DNA of 64,000 bases, taken from Geosiphon pyriformis. Its lineage: Eukaryota > Glomeromycota > Glomeromycetes > Archaeosporales > Geosiphonaceae. Position numbers and translations under genes: made by a program. The notes under the pieces were generated by a model. That model was not told where the DNA came from, ran no database searches, and worked only from the letters and a program-made list of their open reading frames with translations. Location of the stretch: the NCBI GenBank assembly GCA_016748015.1, contig JAAOMT010000226.1, forward strand, positions 974,604 through 1,038,603, read 5' to 3'. This document shows positions 50,975 through 63,220 of this stretch, piece after piece (within the stretch, counting starts at the first letter, position 1; the number at the start of each line of letters is the position of its first letter).

Positions 50975-53225
50975 ATTATGAAAATCCATGGTAAAAAAAA
51001 GAAAAATTTTCTGGAACACCTATATATTTCAAGATATGAAAGAAGCAAATCAGAACGTTTTGGTAATTCAATTTTAAGGTAGCCATCGAAATTTAGGATA
51101 TATTTTTTTGATCCACTCCTCGTGCTAAATAACTTCGCTGTCAAGAGTGGTGGACCACATTCCCGCTTTGTTCGTGATTTTAAAAGGCATCCTTGCAATG
51201 ACGAATTTATGATATCACATCTGTATGAAATCGAAAAATAATGACATGCACTGACATCATTACCAATCATGAATACCCCAGTTAGAGAACAATCATAATC
51301 GATACAACCAGCTAAAGGAAGTCATATTGGATTTTTAAAACCAAGATCGGTCAATGTTAAGTATATACATTGTCTTTCGTTAGACTTTAGTTTAACGATA
51401 GAATCAAGACACTGCAAGCAAAACCATAATTTGTTAAAAAATAAAATCACATCAAGAAAAAAGGGGAAATAAAGTAGTAAAGGATGGTAAAGAAATAGAG
51501 AAGACGTTGAATAGCACAAGATGAAATATGGTTAGGGATATTGTAATGTGTTGGTAAGCAAATTGTTAATAGTTACCATAATTACCATCACCGCTATAAC
51601 CACTATTATCGCTATAACCACTATTATCGCTATAACCACTATTATCGTCATAACCACTGCCATAGCCACTACCACCTTCCACCACCACCACCGCCCCCAT
51701 AACCACCACCACCACCCCCATAACCACCGCCACCTCGGCCTCGACCGCCACCGCCACGTTCAGTGGCCATATTTACTGATTTGAAATTTAGAGTTAGGAT
51801 GAAACAAGATCAAAATAGAGAAAGAGAAAAAAATGCAGGAAATAGCATATTACCTCTAATGGTTCTCCCATCAAGCTCTTGATTATCCATGCTTTGGATG
51901 GCGTTTTCAGCCTCATCGTTGCTTAGAACAATAATATAGGTGTGAATTAAAAATTCAATGCATCATTACAAAATAAATCAGGAGTGAAGTGCTTACTTGG
52001 AATAAGTAACAAAGCCAAAACCACGACTACGGCCTACATAATAAAAATCTGGTTTGCAAATTATTTTCTCATGATGAAACGCCCAACACTATGTTTATAC
52101 ACACAAACAGTCTGCGAAATAAAAATTAAAGTATTATATAACAAACTAACTTATCAAATCGAAATCAGACCCAAGCTTATTTTGTCAAGATACCAACAGA
52201 CTTTTTTTTTCTTTAATCAAGTAAATAGGTTTTGCTTACCTGTTTCACGGTCACGGATAATAACAACGTCTTGAACCGTACCGTATTCGGCAAATTTTGA
52301 GCGAAGGCTCTCGTCGTCAGTGGTCCAGGAAAGGCCACCAATAAAAAGCTTAAAGGACATGATTATTTAAAGGAGATAGAACTCGTCGTTTGCACACTGC
52401 GTCCGGGCGTCGTTCAGTTAAACCAAGTAGATAGTAACCAGAGGACTTTTCGTCAAAGGACTCAGAAATACACAAGCACCAACAGAAACGAACGGTGCAA
52501 AGAAATAAAATAGGGTTAAAGGAACACACACATATACACACACTAAATGACTAACTGCTCTATTTGCAAGAGTGGGATAGGGAGAAAGAGGTGTAAAGAG
52601 AAAAAGAAAACTTAACAAATGGAATGGTTTATCGCTATTTATTCATTTTAGGAAACCCCATTTTTTTTTTCATCTGTTTGCTATAGAAAGTATTTGCCAC
52701 CAAATTACGATGATTCGATTGGGTAATATGGTAAAATAATATTTTGATAAACTGATTGATCTTTGTCATAGATTAAAATATTTTTTTTGAAATAATACAA
52801 GCCACATCTTCCTATCAGTGATACTAATCTTAACTATATTTTTATTTTTATTTTTTGCTCATATTGCGATGGTTGGACGTTACTCTCGCCACAAATCTTG
52901 GCTTTAAGTGTGTTCAGGTAAGAAGACGTGAAATTTTTGCAGTACCGCAACCTTAATGCAGCTAGTAATACAATATCTTCCTAACATGTATGTCTAGAAG
53001 TTTTTTGGATGTAATTTTTTTTGTTTTGTAACGCTGAGATTCTAATGAGAGTGAAATCAGTAATATTAACCTCTGCGAAGCTAGAGTAGTAAAAAAGGCT
53101 TAAAATAAAGAGTGTAAATATATTCAAAAAAGACTTCAAACATTTTTACAAATAAATTTGGTTTAATTTTATATACTTAAAATATTTAATTAGAGAATTC
53201 TAAGAAATTAAATTAAACATTATGA
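50975..53225. repeat. Segmental duplication, right copy
   Basis: Direct repeat of 35420-37985 with substitutions and deletions (for example part of the 37260-37440 flank is missing). It contains the frameshifted second copy of the RRM gene. The two copies bracket the 13-kb retroelement island. Confidence 0.85.
51669..52360 (-). pseudogene. Frameshifted second copy of the glycine-rich RRM gene
   Basis: Exon 1 starts at 52360 ([20 protein letters not shown]), and the donors and acceptors of all four exons are conserved. RRM changes are mostly mild (for example SAIQSM to NAIQSM, EFDGRTIKV to ELDGRTIRV). In exon 4 (from 51775) one extra A in the Gly-rich part (GGTGGAAGGTGG, near 51680) changes the frame and leads to RW-stop at 51671-51669. 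The original frame would have run to 51566 with the same YDDNSGYSDNSGYS... tail. The product would keep a full RRM with a short Gly tail, so it may still make a truncated protein; 'pseudogene' is therefore a cautious call. Confidence 0.75.
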
Positions 53226-54636
53226 ATTATATTATTATTAAATTAATGTAATGTTTTAAAATAAAGGATTTTTATTTTTCAAATTATTAGTAATTGCATT
53301 GTGATTATTATTTTTAATAATATTTATTTATTTTACAAGTAATAATTATAATTAACTTATTAAGTTTATAATAAAAAAACTTTGAACTTGATAAAAAAAA
53401 TATTTATTTAATTATGTTAAAATTATTTGATTATCAGCTTTTCATTTTTTTATTTTTATATATGAAGCATTTTTTTTATATTAATATCATAAAAAATGAA
53501 TTACATATACAATTATTTTAAAATTTCATTATTTTTAAAATAATTAATACAAATTTAAATAGCTGAATTTGTAAGTTTTACTATTAATTGTTTTTAATTA
53601 AGAAAAAAAAATATAAAAATAGAGATTGTTTTTAAAAATTTATTAATTACAATTAATATCAAGTTTTTTAAATTGAAATTTTTTATTTTTTTTAAAAAAA
53701 TAATTTTGTCAAGTTTTTTTGATTAAAAATAGACAATTAAATTATTTTTATAACTATTTTTATTTAATTCATAAAGAATTATTGTTTTTTGTTAAATTAG
53801 ATATTAAATGTTCTAATTTTTTTAAAATATAAACATATTTAAGCATTTTAAAAAAATTTTAACAGCAATTTAATGATCATAGTTTTTTTTTAAATTGAAT
53901 TAACATTAATTTTTATTTGATGTTTAGTAATATTTTGCATATAGTTGATTTTTTTGATAAAAATATTATTTGTTGTTAAATAAAATTGTTATTTTATAAT
54001 ATATAAAATAATTTCAAAAATTTTTTATAAAAAGTAATTTTTGTTGCAGATTATTGTAGTTACTTTATTTAAATTGTTTTTTTCTCTTGAAAATTTAAAA
54101 AAATTGATAAATTATAGTAATTAATGTTTAAAAAAAGTTAAAAGTAAAAAAATATTTAAAAAAAGAAATATTTTTTCAAAATTTTATTTTTTAAAATTTT
54201 AAAATTTAATAATAGAATATATCTTAAACTTGACTAATTAAATAAAATTTATTAACTATTTAAAAATTTATTAATTAATTAATCACAAAAAACAATATTT
54301 TATATAAACAAATAATATTAATAATTAAAACTAAATAATTAATTTAATAAAAATTTCAATATTATCTATTATGTGTCAATAATAATTTGTTTAAAAATAT
54401 ATTTAAAATTTTTGAAACTTATTTAAATTAAAATTATTAAGTTTATTAAAATTATTTTGTCCAAAAAATTTTCAATTTCATATTAATATTTGTTATAGTT
54501 CATTATTTTTAATATTTAAATTTTACAATTTGCAGTAATTCAAAAAATAATCTTGATTATGTATATATTTTTTAAATAGATTAAATATAATAAATAAAGC
54601 TTAAATAATTTTTTAAAGTTATTAATTGTATTTTTA

Positions 54637-54667
<31 letters not shown>

Positions 54668-55601
54668 CAAATTTATTTAAATAAATTTATAAATTTTTAC
54701 CAATAAATTATAGCCAATACAAATCAGATAATATATTAAATTATTAAATTACCATAACTTAAACAAAATTATATATAAAGCATTATTTACTTATTTTATT
54801 TTTCAATACAATAACCAACAAATTTGGTTTTAAAAATCTTTCAATATTATTGTATTATTTAACAGGAATAATTTAAATTCAACATCCTGTGTGCTAGGTT
54901 TTAATTTATTTTTGATAATTAAAAAAAAGGTAAATCTTATAAAAAATTTAATCTCTCATTTGTTTGCTCTATTAAGTCTCTTTTAAATGGAAAATAGTTT
55001 TAGGAAAAACAATTTATCTGAAAATAGTGGTCATATTGCGAAAATAGATATGATAATGGTAACAACTGAAAAACCGTCATTATAAAATTTACTAATATGC
55101 ATAAACCTAAATATCTGTCATCTCCAACGATTTTTATCTCAAATCAAATACTACAGGCTTATTCCCCATTATGCAACCAAAAACGGTCATACAAACAAAT
55201 CAACGGGTTGAGTCTTATGCAAAAATATTATGAATTAAATGCTATGTCACGTTAAACGCATTCAAACTGCAAGAAAATTTCCTATCATCACTTTTTTCTC
55301 AATTAATGCGTTGCTGTTTGGTCTAAAAACAAATTACATGCCTTGTACAAGTGACCGCGATTCTTTTTTTTTTTAGATTTTCACAAAAAAAGAGAGATGT
55401 GACTATTCCAACTAAAAACACATTTCACTATTTAAAGAAAGATCAAGTGAATTTATGTAAATTATTCTGAAAACTACACTTGATTCAAGCAAACATTCTT
55501 TTTCTTCAATTCCTCGCCATCCTCTCATCCTCTCATCCTCCCTATTTCTTTCATTCAATAATTCATCCTTCTTCTCTTCTTTTATCGCAATACGATTCAT
55601 C
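53226..55601. other. AT-rich intergenic, then promoter-side region
   Basis: 53.2-54.9 kb resembles the retroelement island in composition, with (AAT)n at about 54638-54664. From ~54900 base composition returns to normal; a CT-rich leader (about 55500-55565, with two CATCCTCT units) precedes the next ATG. No gene seen. Confidence 0.5.
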
Positions 55602-56571
55602 ATGCTTTCTAAAGTTGTATTCGTATCTTCGTTCGTTTTGGCGACAGCCACCTCAATAGTTTCAGCAGGATATACTATCACTTCCCCATATTCAAATCTC
55701 GTATGGAACAAAGGAGACAAAGTAAAGGTTCAATGGAAAATTAATGGCCAGGCTGAGGAGAAGGTAGATGTCCGTTTAGTTCATGGTAATGCCGAAAATT
55801 TGTTGTTCGATTTCAATCTTTGTTCGAACGTTAATCCCTCGGCTGGTGAGTGCTCTTATGTTGTGGATGACAATATTGTCTCTGGAATTGACTATGCTGT
55901 TACTGTTGGAAAAACCCCTGATAAATTTGCGTATTCCAGCTATTGTAAGTATAAATGTAAAATTGAATTTTGATTCAAGAGAAATATTCCTAAAATTCTG
56001 GTCATTGATTTTTAATCTATTTCCTTTTTCCATCATCTAGTTACCATAAAAGCTAATGGTGCTCTTTCTGAAAGCAAAGGTTGTCCAAACATGGTAAGTT
56101 GATAGGCTTCTTTTTTTGGCATAACCAAATTTCTTGTAAGCTCTTCATTATATTTATTCCTCTTTATTTTTACCCTAATAGGGCGGTAAAATTTGCCCCG
56201 AATCATTGCCATGCTGCAGCTCATCAGGCTACTGTGGCAAAACCGAGGAATACTGTAACAATGGATGCATGGCAAAATACAGCTTTAACGGAAAGTGTGT
56301 CCTCCCAGGCGCTCAAGTCACTGTTTCTACCCCTGCCACTCAAGTTTCCACCAATGTGAATCAGCAACCTCCGCCAAAAAAAGAGGAACAAAAACCTCCT
56401 GTCTCCGTCACCCCTGTAACTCCTCTCGTAACACAACAAAAAAAGTGTGGCAAAAAAATGTGCACAAAATTACAACCTTGTTGTAGTGCTTCGAATAAGT
56501 GTGGAAATTCGTGTGTTATCGGATGCAAAAAGTCAATGAGCTTTGCCGGAAAATGCATTTCTCATAATTAG
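55602..56571 (+). CDS. Secreted Kre9/KNH-like domain plus two hevein-type chitin-binding domains
   Basis: Three exons, 55602-55944, 56041-56093 and 56182-56571, with GTAAGT donors and CTAG/ATAG acceptors; 261 aa. Signal peptide at residues 1-22 (cleavage near VSA-GY). Residues ~23-130 form a Ser/Thr-rich-membrane-anchored/Kre9-KNH-type domain, starting YTITSPYSNLVWNKGDKVKV. A first hevein-like CBM18 follows at ~133-172 (ESLPCCSSSGYCGKTEEYC), then a Pro/Gln/Thr/Lys linker (~178-215), and a second Cys-rich unit at ~216-258 (CTKLQPCCSASNKCGNSC). CBM18 modules bind chitin; KNH-type domains occur in wall-glucan assembly and secreted effectors. The second unit lacks some residues of the aromatic chitin-binding face, so its binding is less certain. 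A wall protein or a chitin-shielding effector are both possible; this is inference. Confidence 0.85.
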
Positions 56572-57488
56572 TTATAAAAAAGGGATTAATAATTTTTGTA
56601 TTTATTAGACTATTTATTGCAATTTTAACTACTGTCAAATAGTTTTTGTATTCGTATATAGTCGTTCCTTTTTTTAGAACAAGCATGGATAGATTTTGTA
56701 TTCTGTAATAGAAATTTCGATAGATATTAGTTTTAAAAGAAATCCTCTTTTATTTGATAACTGATCTGTAAGCACTTTGTATTTCAATCTCCGAACCTGT
56801 AGAAAAATCATTGGGTAAGAGAAAATATAAAAAATTTTTGAAGGTTTGAATTTCTTAAAAAAAAGTTCATTTATTAATTTGTATAATATTTTTGGGAGAC
56901 CATTTATTTTATTTTATTTTATTTTTAAGAATTTTATTTTTATAAATATATTTAATTTATAATAAATACAAAAAACAAGCATTTAATTTTTATCAAAATT
57001 TTACAAATGGAAAATAATAATTACAAAAATAACATAATACCAAATATCAGAATGTAATGTTTCTTAACTTTTGAAATTTTAGATTTTTTTTAATAGAAAA
57101 CGATCTTTTCCTTTTTATTATTATTATTATTCAAGCTATTTCAAATAATCTTGTGAAAGTTTCCTTTTATTTTTATCAGATTTTTATTTCTTTTCCATAA
57201 AAAAATAAATAAACAACTCTATTCCTAAAAAGTCGTAAAATAATTTTTTTTGATAATAAATCAATATTTTTTCCCCTAAAAAATGCAGTATTAATATCGT
57301 GTTTGGCTTCTTTATTTTCTCATTACAAAATTTTAGAAAAGAAAAAAATAAATCGATCAATAAAAATTTGGTAAAGGAACAAAAAATTAATTTCTGATAA
57401 TTAAAATGAGAATTAAAATTATTATGATCCGTGTAATTCAAAAGATTGCGAGTATTTTATATGATTCAAAGAACAATTCAAAATTTTC
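56572..57488. other. Intergenic between converging genes
   Basis: AT-rich. A minus frame at 57184-57441 is Phe/Ile/Lys-rich as expected by chance and is not called. Confidence 0.5.
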
Positions 57489-58532
57489 TTATGGATTTGT
57501 CTCTCTTGATGTCCAATCGTTTTCTTCTTCATTGAAGGTGTAAACCTATAAGAAAAATCAAAGAAAGTTGAGAAAAGGCAAAAAAAAAAAACCAATAATG
57601 CCTAACCCTCCTCCATCAACTTACAAATCTTTTGGGTGGAAACATTTCATACTCAAACCGAACAACTTCACTGATTTTGAAAACCAAAATGCACATATTT
57701 TCAAAGGCCATATCATGTAAAATACGTTCGGGATGATCGATTTTAACATTCGAATTTAACATGTGCTCCAATCTCTGACAAACAAATGTATTTTGATTCA
57801 ATTTTGGTACGCCGGAAGGTGGTAATGTAAATGAGGCACGAGTTTGCGACGAAATTGATTCCCATGTTAGGCGACGAATTGATTCCCAGTATTCGGAGGC
57901 TAGAAGATAAGATAAGTTGTCTGGTAAAATTTTTGGAGGTGGGAAACGAGTAATTTTTAACGGTGCTGCAGAGATATAGAAACGTCCGGAAATGTTGTAA
58001 ATTTCTTTTGTTGAGGGCATTTGCCTGAAAATATTTGATAAGAGGGAACCATTAAAAAACAAAGTTTTGGTTTATTGAAATGAATTGATAAAATACAGAT
58101 TCAGTTAAATCTCATAAAATGGTCTCACCAGCACAGCTGAGCTTGAGGACTTGCTTTTACATCCCCATGTAGATAACCATCATTAAAAGCCATTAAAAAG
58201 AGAAGATATCTTGGGTCATCCTTGAGGAAATCTTGAAATCTTATATTGTGCAATGAAGGTTGTCCTGTTCGTCGAAGATTTGTCATTTGTACATAGACTT
58301 GAAAAGTTCAAGAGATAAGATATTAATATCAAAATAGCAAATAAAATTTACTATTAAAAAATTGATATTTCAAGGAGCTCTGAAAGTGCTAGTTCATGAT
58401 ATAGTCTTTTCACTCAAAAAAGAGGGATAAACGATTCAAAATATGACACTTACCAGGATCTTGGGAATTGTTTTTAAGGCTTTTTTGAAGCAAAGTCAGC
58501 CATAAAGGACATTTAGAACTTAAATCAGACAT
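57489..58532 (-). CDS. Alr4036-type pyridoxamine 5'-phosphate oxidase-like FMN-binding protein
   Basis: Four exons: 58532-58454, 58297-58129, 58024-57625 and 57545-57489; 234 aa. Phase is consistent at all three introns (GTAAGT, GTGAGA and GTAAGT donors). The order fits the Alr4036 split-barrel family: CPLWLTLLQKSLKNN at the start, YVQMTNLRRTGQPSLHNIRF, then QLCWQMPSTKEIYNISGRFY (the CW-x-PxTxEQxRxxG block), then WESISSQTRASFTLPPSGVP, and the C-terminal CILVFKISEVVRFEYEMFPP. Members bind FMN and resemble PNP oxidase, but most have unproven substrates, so vitamin B6 salvage should not be assumed. No targeting signal. The gene looks intact; a TTCAAG acceptor for exon 2 is slightly weak. Confidence 0.85.
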
Positions 58533-58989
58533 TGCTCAATTTCAAACGGTAGAGATTTTGAGAAATATGTATAAATTTTTCCAAGGTTTTCTATCTGATT
58601 AAAACTTTTTAAAATGTAAATCAAAATAAATCTTTGACAGGTTTTGAACAAGAAGAGATACTGTAAGAGAAAAAATCATTTTAATAAATCATAATGATCA
58701 ACTGGTAATAAAAAAGCAATTTCTCGAAAAGTATTACTCATTACCAAAATTAATTGCAGGTTAAAAGGGTAACAGATAATTCCATTAAATGCATAGATGT
58801 TTTAATATTTAATTCGCCAAAGATTAAATAGGGTAATGTTCCACATATAGATGAAAATTTCACATTTGTAGGGTTTTTACGAGTACAATATTTATCAATA
58901 AAACGAAAATATTTTGTTTTTATATAAACCAGTGGAGAAACGAAAACTTTTGATTTGGGCAAAAATCATGATAAGAAATGTTTTGAATA

Positions 58990-59306
58990 TCATACCTTGA
59001 AAATGGAAGGGATGATGGAAATGTGCAGAAAGACCATAATTTGTCCTACGTAACGCACGTTTCTTTGCGAATGAAAATCACGGGAAATTTTTAACGTTGA
59101 ATGCTGCGTCTCGATTATTTGATGCAATATATGTTTTTTATCCATTCCGCTTGCTGCTTGACTAATACACAAGCTTTACATAAAAGGTTCTCTAAATATC
59201 TTTGAGGATTTTGTTTACTTGCTTTGTGGTTGGGTAAATTAATGTTGGGGTAAAATTGCGAGAAATTGGAAGAGCTTTTCATAAGCACTAAACGATTTGT
59301 GGTCAA
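58990..59306 (-). pseudogene. Doubtful small gene with a frameshift
   Basis: Two overlapping minus frames read like one protein: RYLENLLCKACV (from the ATG at 59306) and ISQAASGMDKKHILHQIIET (continuing to 58990), separated by a one- or two-base shift near 59175. The pattern (two Leu-rich helices with a short loop and a following His-rich helix) could be a histone-fold-like domain, but I cannot support this. A GTATGA donor lies at the end of the second frame, so further exons are possible. It may be a spliced gene I have mis-modelled. Confidence 0.3.
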
Positions 59307-59644
59307 TTCTCAAGAGAATTAATTTATCATTTTAATTAAACATGTTTCAATAGAAAATAGTGATACGAAATTGGTTTCGAAATTTTTTTGCAGGCCTTAT
59401 AAAATTCATTTTTGGATTAGCAATTTCAAATTTGAAATGAATATTTCTTTTAATTTCTGCTTTTTAAAGAAGTGAATGTTTATATAATATTGCAATATAT
59501 GTATTGTTATTATTTTTTTTTTTAACAAATAAATTAAAAAATATATAAAATTTTGTTTATGTAATAATAAAATTTTTATTTTAATAATTTTATGATTTAA
59601 TTAATAATTTAAAAATATACAAAATATTTTGTTTAAGTTTTTTA

Positions 59645-59677
<33 letters not shown>

Positions 59678-60726
59678 TTAATTAATATATTAAATTAAAA
59701 ATAAATTTTCTTAAATTATAATAATCACATAAATTTTAATTTTATTTAAATAATTGTTTTTAAAATAAAAAATCAACAATTATTTCTTTTATTTAATTAT
59801 CATGTGGTATATTTTATTTTTATTATTTTTATTTTTTTTCGATAAATATGATTTGGCATGAATTTGGAAATAAAAATTTATTACAATTGAAAAACCATTT
59901 TGATTATAAATTGTTCTGTATCGTCTTTAAATAAATTATAATTTACATGTGCAATAGTAAAATCAATTAAAAAAAAAATTTGTTTTAAATATTTTTTAAT
60001 AAATAGTAAAACTTTTCAATTTGTACTAATTGATATTTTTAACATGTATAAAAATTTCTTTCTTTTTATTGTATTTTTAATAATAAATTATATTGAATTT
60101 TAATAAGATTTTTATTTTTTATTATTATGCTTAAGGTTTAGTCCAACCACTGACTATTTATTATTTATTATTTATAATCATTAATTTTTATAAAGGTGTT
60201 TTTTTGTTTAAATACTGTAAATAAAATAAAATAAAATAAAATAAAATAGTAATGATTAATAAAAATTAAAAATTTACTATATTTATTTAAATTAATAACT
60301 GTTTATATATTATTTTATGCATTATTATCAAAACATAAAATTCATTAGTAAATGAGAATATATTTTATAATTAATTATTGTCTCAGTTATAAAAAGAAAT
60401 TGAACTACTCATTTAGAATTAAAAGGCAATGAGAAACTTTTTTGGGGTCTTTTTGTATTATAACCACTTAACTTTGTCCATATTTAAACCTGTTTTAACC
60501 AATTCTAGCATTATTTATAGTATTAACGTTTTTAAGGTTAAAGGGGTAAATGTTACCGTTAATTAATTTTTTTAAAATATGTAAACATTGAGAACGAATA
60601 TAAATACGAACTCCCATTTAAAAAATCACGTTCTAAGCGTACTATCAAATAAACCTTTTCAAAGAAAACCGACATTCTATTAATTACATATTTACATTTT
60701 ATCCGCACTTATCCTTTATCCACACC
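59307..60726. other. AT-rich intergenic
   Basis: Contains (AAT)n at about 59647-59678 and (AAAAT)n at about 60220-60246. No gene seen. The 60 bp before the next relic (ending ATCCTTTATCCACACC) resemble the flank of the kinase at 6.5 kb. Confidence 0.5.
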
Positions 60727-61143
60727 ATGGAAAACGTTGAAATCAAAAGAACTGGTCTAGAAGCACATGATGATCGCAACGAGTGTCTAACATGTCAATA
60801 GAGTATTCAAAATAATAATAATAATAGCATGCTGGTTCATATTTTTTGAAAAACTTTACTAACTTAAGGATTGGAATACCGAGTATAAGGAATCAGAAAG
60901 GTACATAAAAGAAAGTGTGGAAGACGACTACTCGACAGCAAATTATTCACAACAACAACAACAACAACGACAATGACAACAAAGATAAAAATTCATCCAG
61001 GAGCAGTTTATATAAGTCGTGCTTTAAGTTTGCAAATGATTGATTTTCCACAGGTTTGTTTATTTATTTTATAAGTGATAAGCTTAATCCTTTAATTTAA
61101 TTATTATTTTACTTTTTAAAAGAATTAGTCAATTTGCCTGAAG
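60727..61143 (+). pseudogene. Kinase relic: N-terminus joined to C-terminus, kinase domain missing
   Basis: Begins MENVEI like the kinase at 4.6-6.5 kb, keeps part of the Cys-rich head (ECLTCQ-stop-SIQNN) and HIFF, then jumps to SERYIKE (about 60891), which corresponds to the region after the kinase domain, followed by a CAA repeat and IHPGAVYISRALSL. The donor CACAG-GTTTGT (61037) and a 21-nt exon (61123-61143, NFS/ELVNLPEG-type) with GTAAG at 61144 match the parent gene's exon 2-3-4 junctions exactly. About 330 codons including the whole catalytic domain are gone. Stops and a frameshift confirm it is dead. Confidence 0.8.
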
Positions 61144-61734
61144 GTAAGAAATTATCATAAAATATAATCATATATTTATTTTTTAGTTTTAATAAATTTA
61201 TTAAAAATAAATAATAATTTTTAAAAATATGTTACATGATTCTTATTGACAGAAAAAAAAATATCTATTCTAATGTAATTTTTATTTTTTTTTAAACTCC
61301 ATGTTCCAAGAGCTTCTTCCCATAATTCAATCTCCTTTTTGAAGATCATTAAAAATATATCTTAATTTTTATATGGTGAAAACTTTCATAAATTTATTTA
61401 TAAAACATGTTTTTTTTGTAATCAGAATTTCTAAACTGCTTTAGGACAATTATAATATTAGCATTACCTATTAAATTGTAAATTTATTAAGAAACCCATA
61501 TCCATAAACTCACACTGAATAAATATAATAAAAAAGACTCCTTTGAGTTAAAAATTGTGGATCAGTCTATTGAAGAGTTAATATGCATGCGATTTGATTC
61601 GATTTGATTTTTTATGGTTAGAAAACGCGTGTTGGTGATGATAATAGTTTTTCAACATTCAGATTTCAGTACCAAAAAAAACAGAGAATTAAGTCCCATT
61701 TAAAAGCGATCCAGTTGATAGAAAAAGTTTACAT

Positions 61735-62270
61735 TGTGTAACTGACAATGACCGTAAAAACGTTCAAAAAATCGTGGAATACAATAATCATCAAAGCTTA
61801 TTCGAATATCCAAAAAAATTTAATCATATCAAAAATAAAAAGATCTCTTTCTTTACTATTTGCCGTGAAATTCATCAAATGAAAGATTCATTCGAACATT
61901 GGTCCGATTAAACCACTTTGGAATGAGACACAGCTGAAAAACGGATTAAATGGGTTTATAGCACAATGAAAAAAAGTTATATGGAACGATGAATCATGAT
62001 TTACACTTTTTCAAACCCGAATAACTCTGGAGACATTGAAAATTTGGCACCATCTGTCAAACACGATGGTGAAAAATCATGATTTTCTGGAAAAGGATTA
62101 GGACTGTTGGTTAGAATCAATGAAAAAATTGAGCACTATAGTTATATTGACATTTAAAATAAATTACTGCTCTTTATTCAATCCAGATTTAGTGGAAGAA
62201 GGTATTCTCTTCAAGATAATATTGCTCATGTCTGTACTGCCAAATTGAATCAAACAACAAAAAATTACAG
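61735..62270 (+). pseudogene. Tc1-like transposase relic (+ strand)
   Basis: Readable pieces in order: VTDNDRKNVQKIVEYNNHQS (HTH/linker part), KRIKWVYSTMKKS, WNDES-stop-FTLFQTR (first catalytic Asp block, about 61985), LAPSVKHDGEK (about 62050), and QDNIAHVCTAK (second Asp block, about 62212-62245). It then ends at about 62270 without the NPIExLW block. Several stops and frameshifts. Confidence 0.7.
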
Positions 62271-62547
62271 AAAAACTTTTGTTTATAGTTTTATGAAATT
62301 GAAATAATTTGTTCATGAAAATAGTTTTTTCAAGATAAACTAGTAAATATATATCAATAAATACATTTAATTAATTAAATTTTTTAGTGTTAAAATATGC
62401 AAAGAAAAAATTGACTGATTCCAATTTTTTGATTTTGATTTGTGTATAACAATTACATATATTTTATTGTCTAATTTTTTATTCTAATTTCAAAGAATTA
62501 ATTGGTTAATTAAAATTTCCCTAAAATATCCAATTTGGAATCAAAAA

Positions 62548-63220
62548 TTAAAACAAATGGTGAGATCGCCAAAAACACACATCCCTAACTCTTTTTGACA
62601 TTGAATCATTTAACCTTTCACCAAAATTGATTTCGATGCTATTCCAGCTAATTTGTAACTTTTCCCACAGCTCATTTGTATTGGAAAGGGGGCCAGGAAG
62701 CATATTTACTTCATTCCATAAATGTTTAATTGGGTTTAATGAGATGGTCAATCAAGCAATGCAATCTCATTTTTGCGAAACTAACTTTTTGCTTTTCTAA
62801 AAATATGTTTCGGATCATTAAATTGTTGAAAAAGAATTCCAAAAGCGAACCTAATAGAATTTTATTCAAAATATCAATGTAATCCGACCCCATGCAACCC
62901 CCCAAACCAACCCACAGGTGGTTAATATGACGATCTTTTAATGACTTTCGCCCAGCTGACCCAAATAACTGGTACTACTTTATGTCTAGGTAGTTTTTGT
63001 GCTTAATTATGGCACATCCATGTCGCCAGAGTATACGCCATATGCTTTCCACTGAAAAATGGACTACTAGGTTAGCTTGGAGTTGGTATTGGACTTTGGA
63101 GCACAGAGGATTTTTCTCGCTCACCTGTGTTCAAGTGTTTTCGCGACCTGGTATTGGTCCCAAAGAGGCACGGGGGGTTTTTCTGGGTCAACTATCTGCT
63201 TTGACACAGCAGTTTTCTTG
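62548..63220 (-). pseudogene. Tc1-like transposase relic (- strand, different subfamily)
   Basis: The C-terminal part is open for 67 codons (62751-62548): NPIKHLWNEVNML, ELWEKLQISWNSIEINFGER and SMSKRVRDVCF, matching the Tc1 C-terminus. Upstream with frame changes come GGCMGSDYIDILNKILL and ILFQQFNDPKHIF (about 62820), the FQQDNDPKHT block. The rest, to about 63220, is GC-richer than the flanks and may be the N-terminal half. It differs from the + strand relic beside it (DPKH versus AHVCTA), so they belong to different subfamilies. Confidence 0.7.

Noticed and set aside
38000-51000. AT-rich island as a mitochondrial insertion
   Set aside because: Readable products are LINE ORF1/ORF2 and Gag relics; no mitochondrial gene was seen.
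57184-57441. 85-codon minus-strand frame between two converging genes
   Set aside because: Composition typical of random AT-rich sequence and location in a probable 3' UTR.
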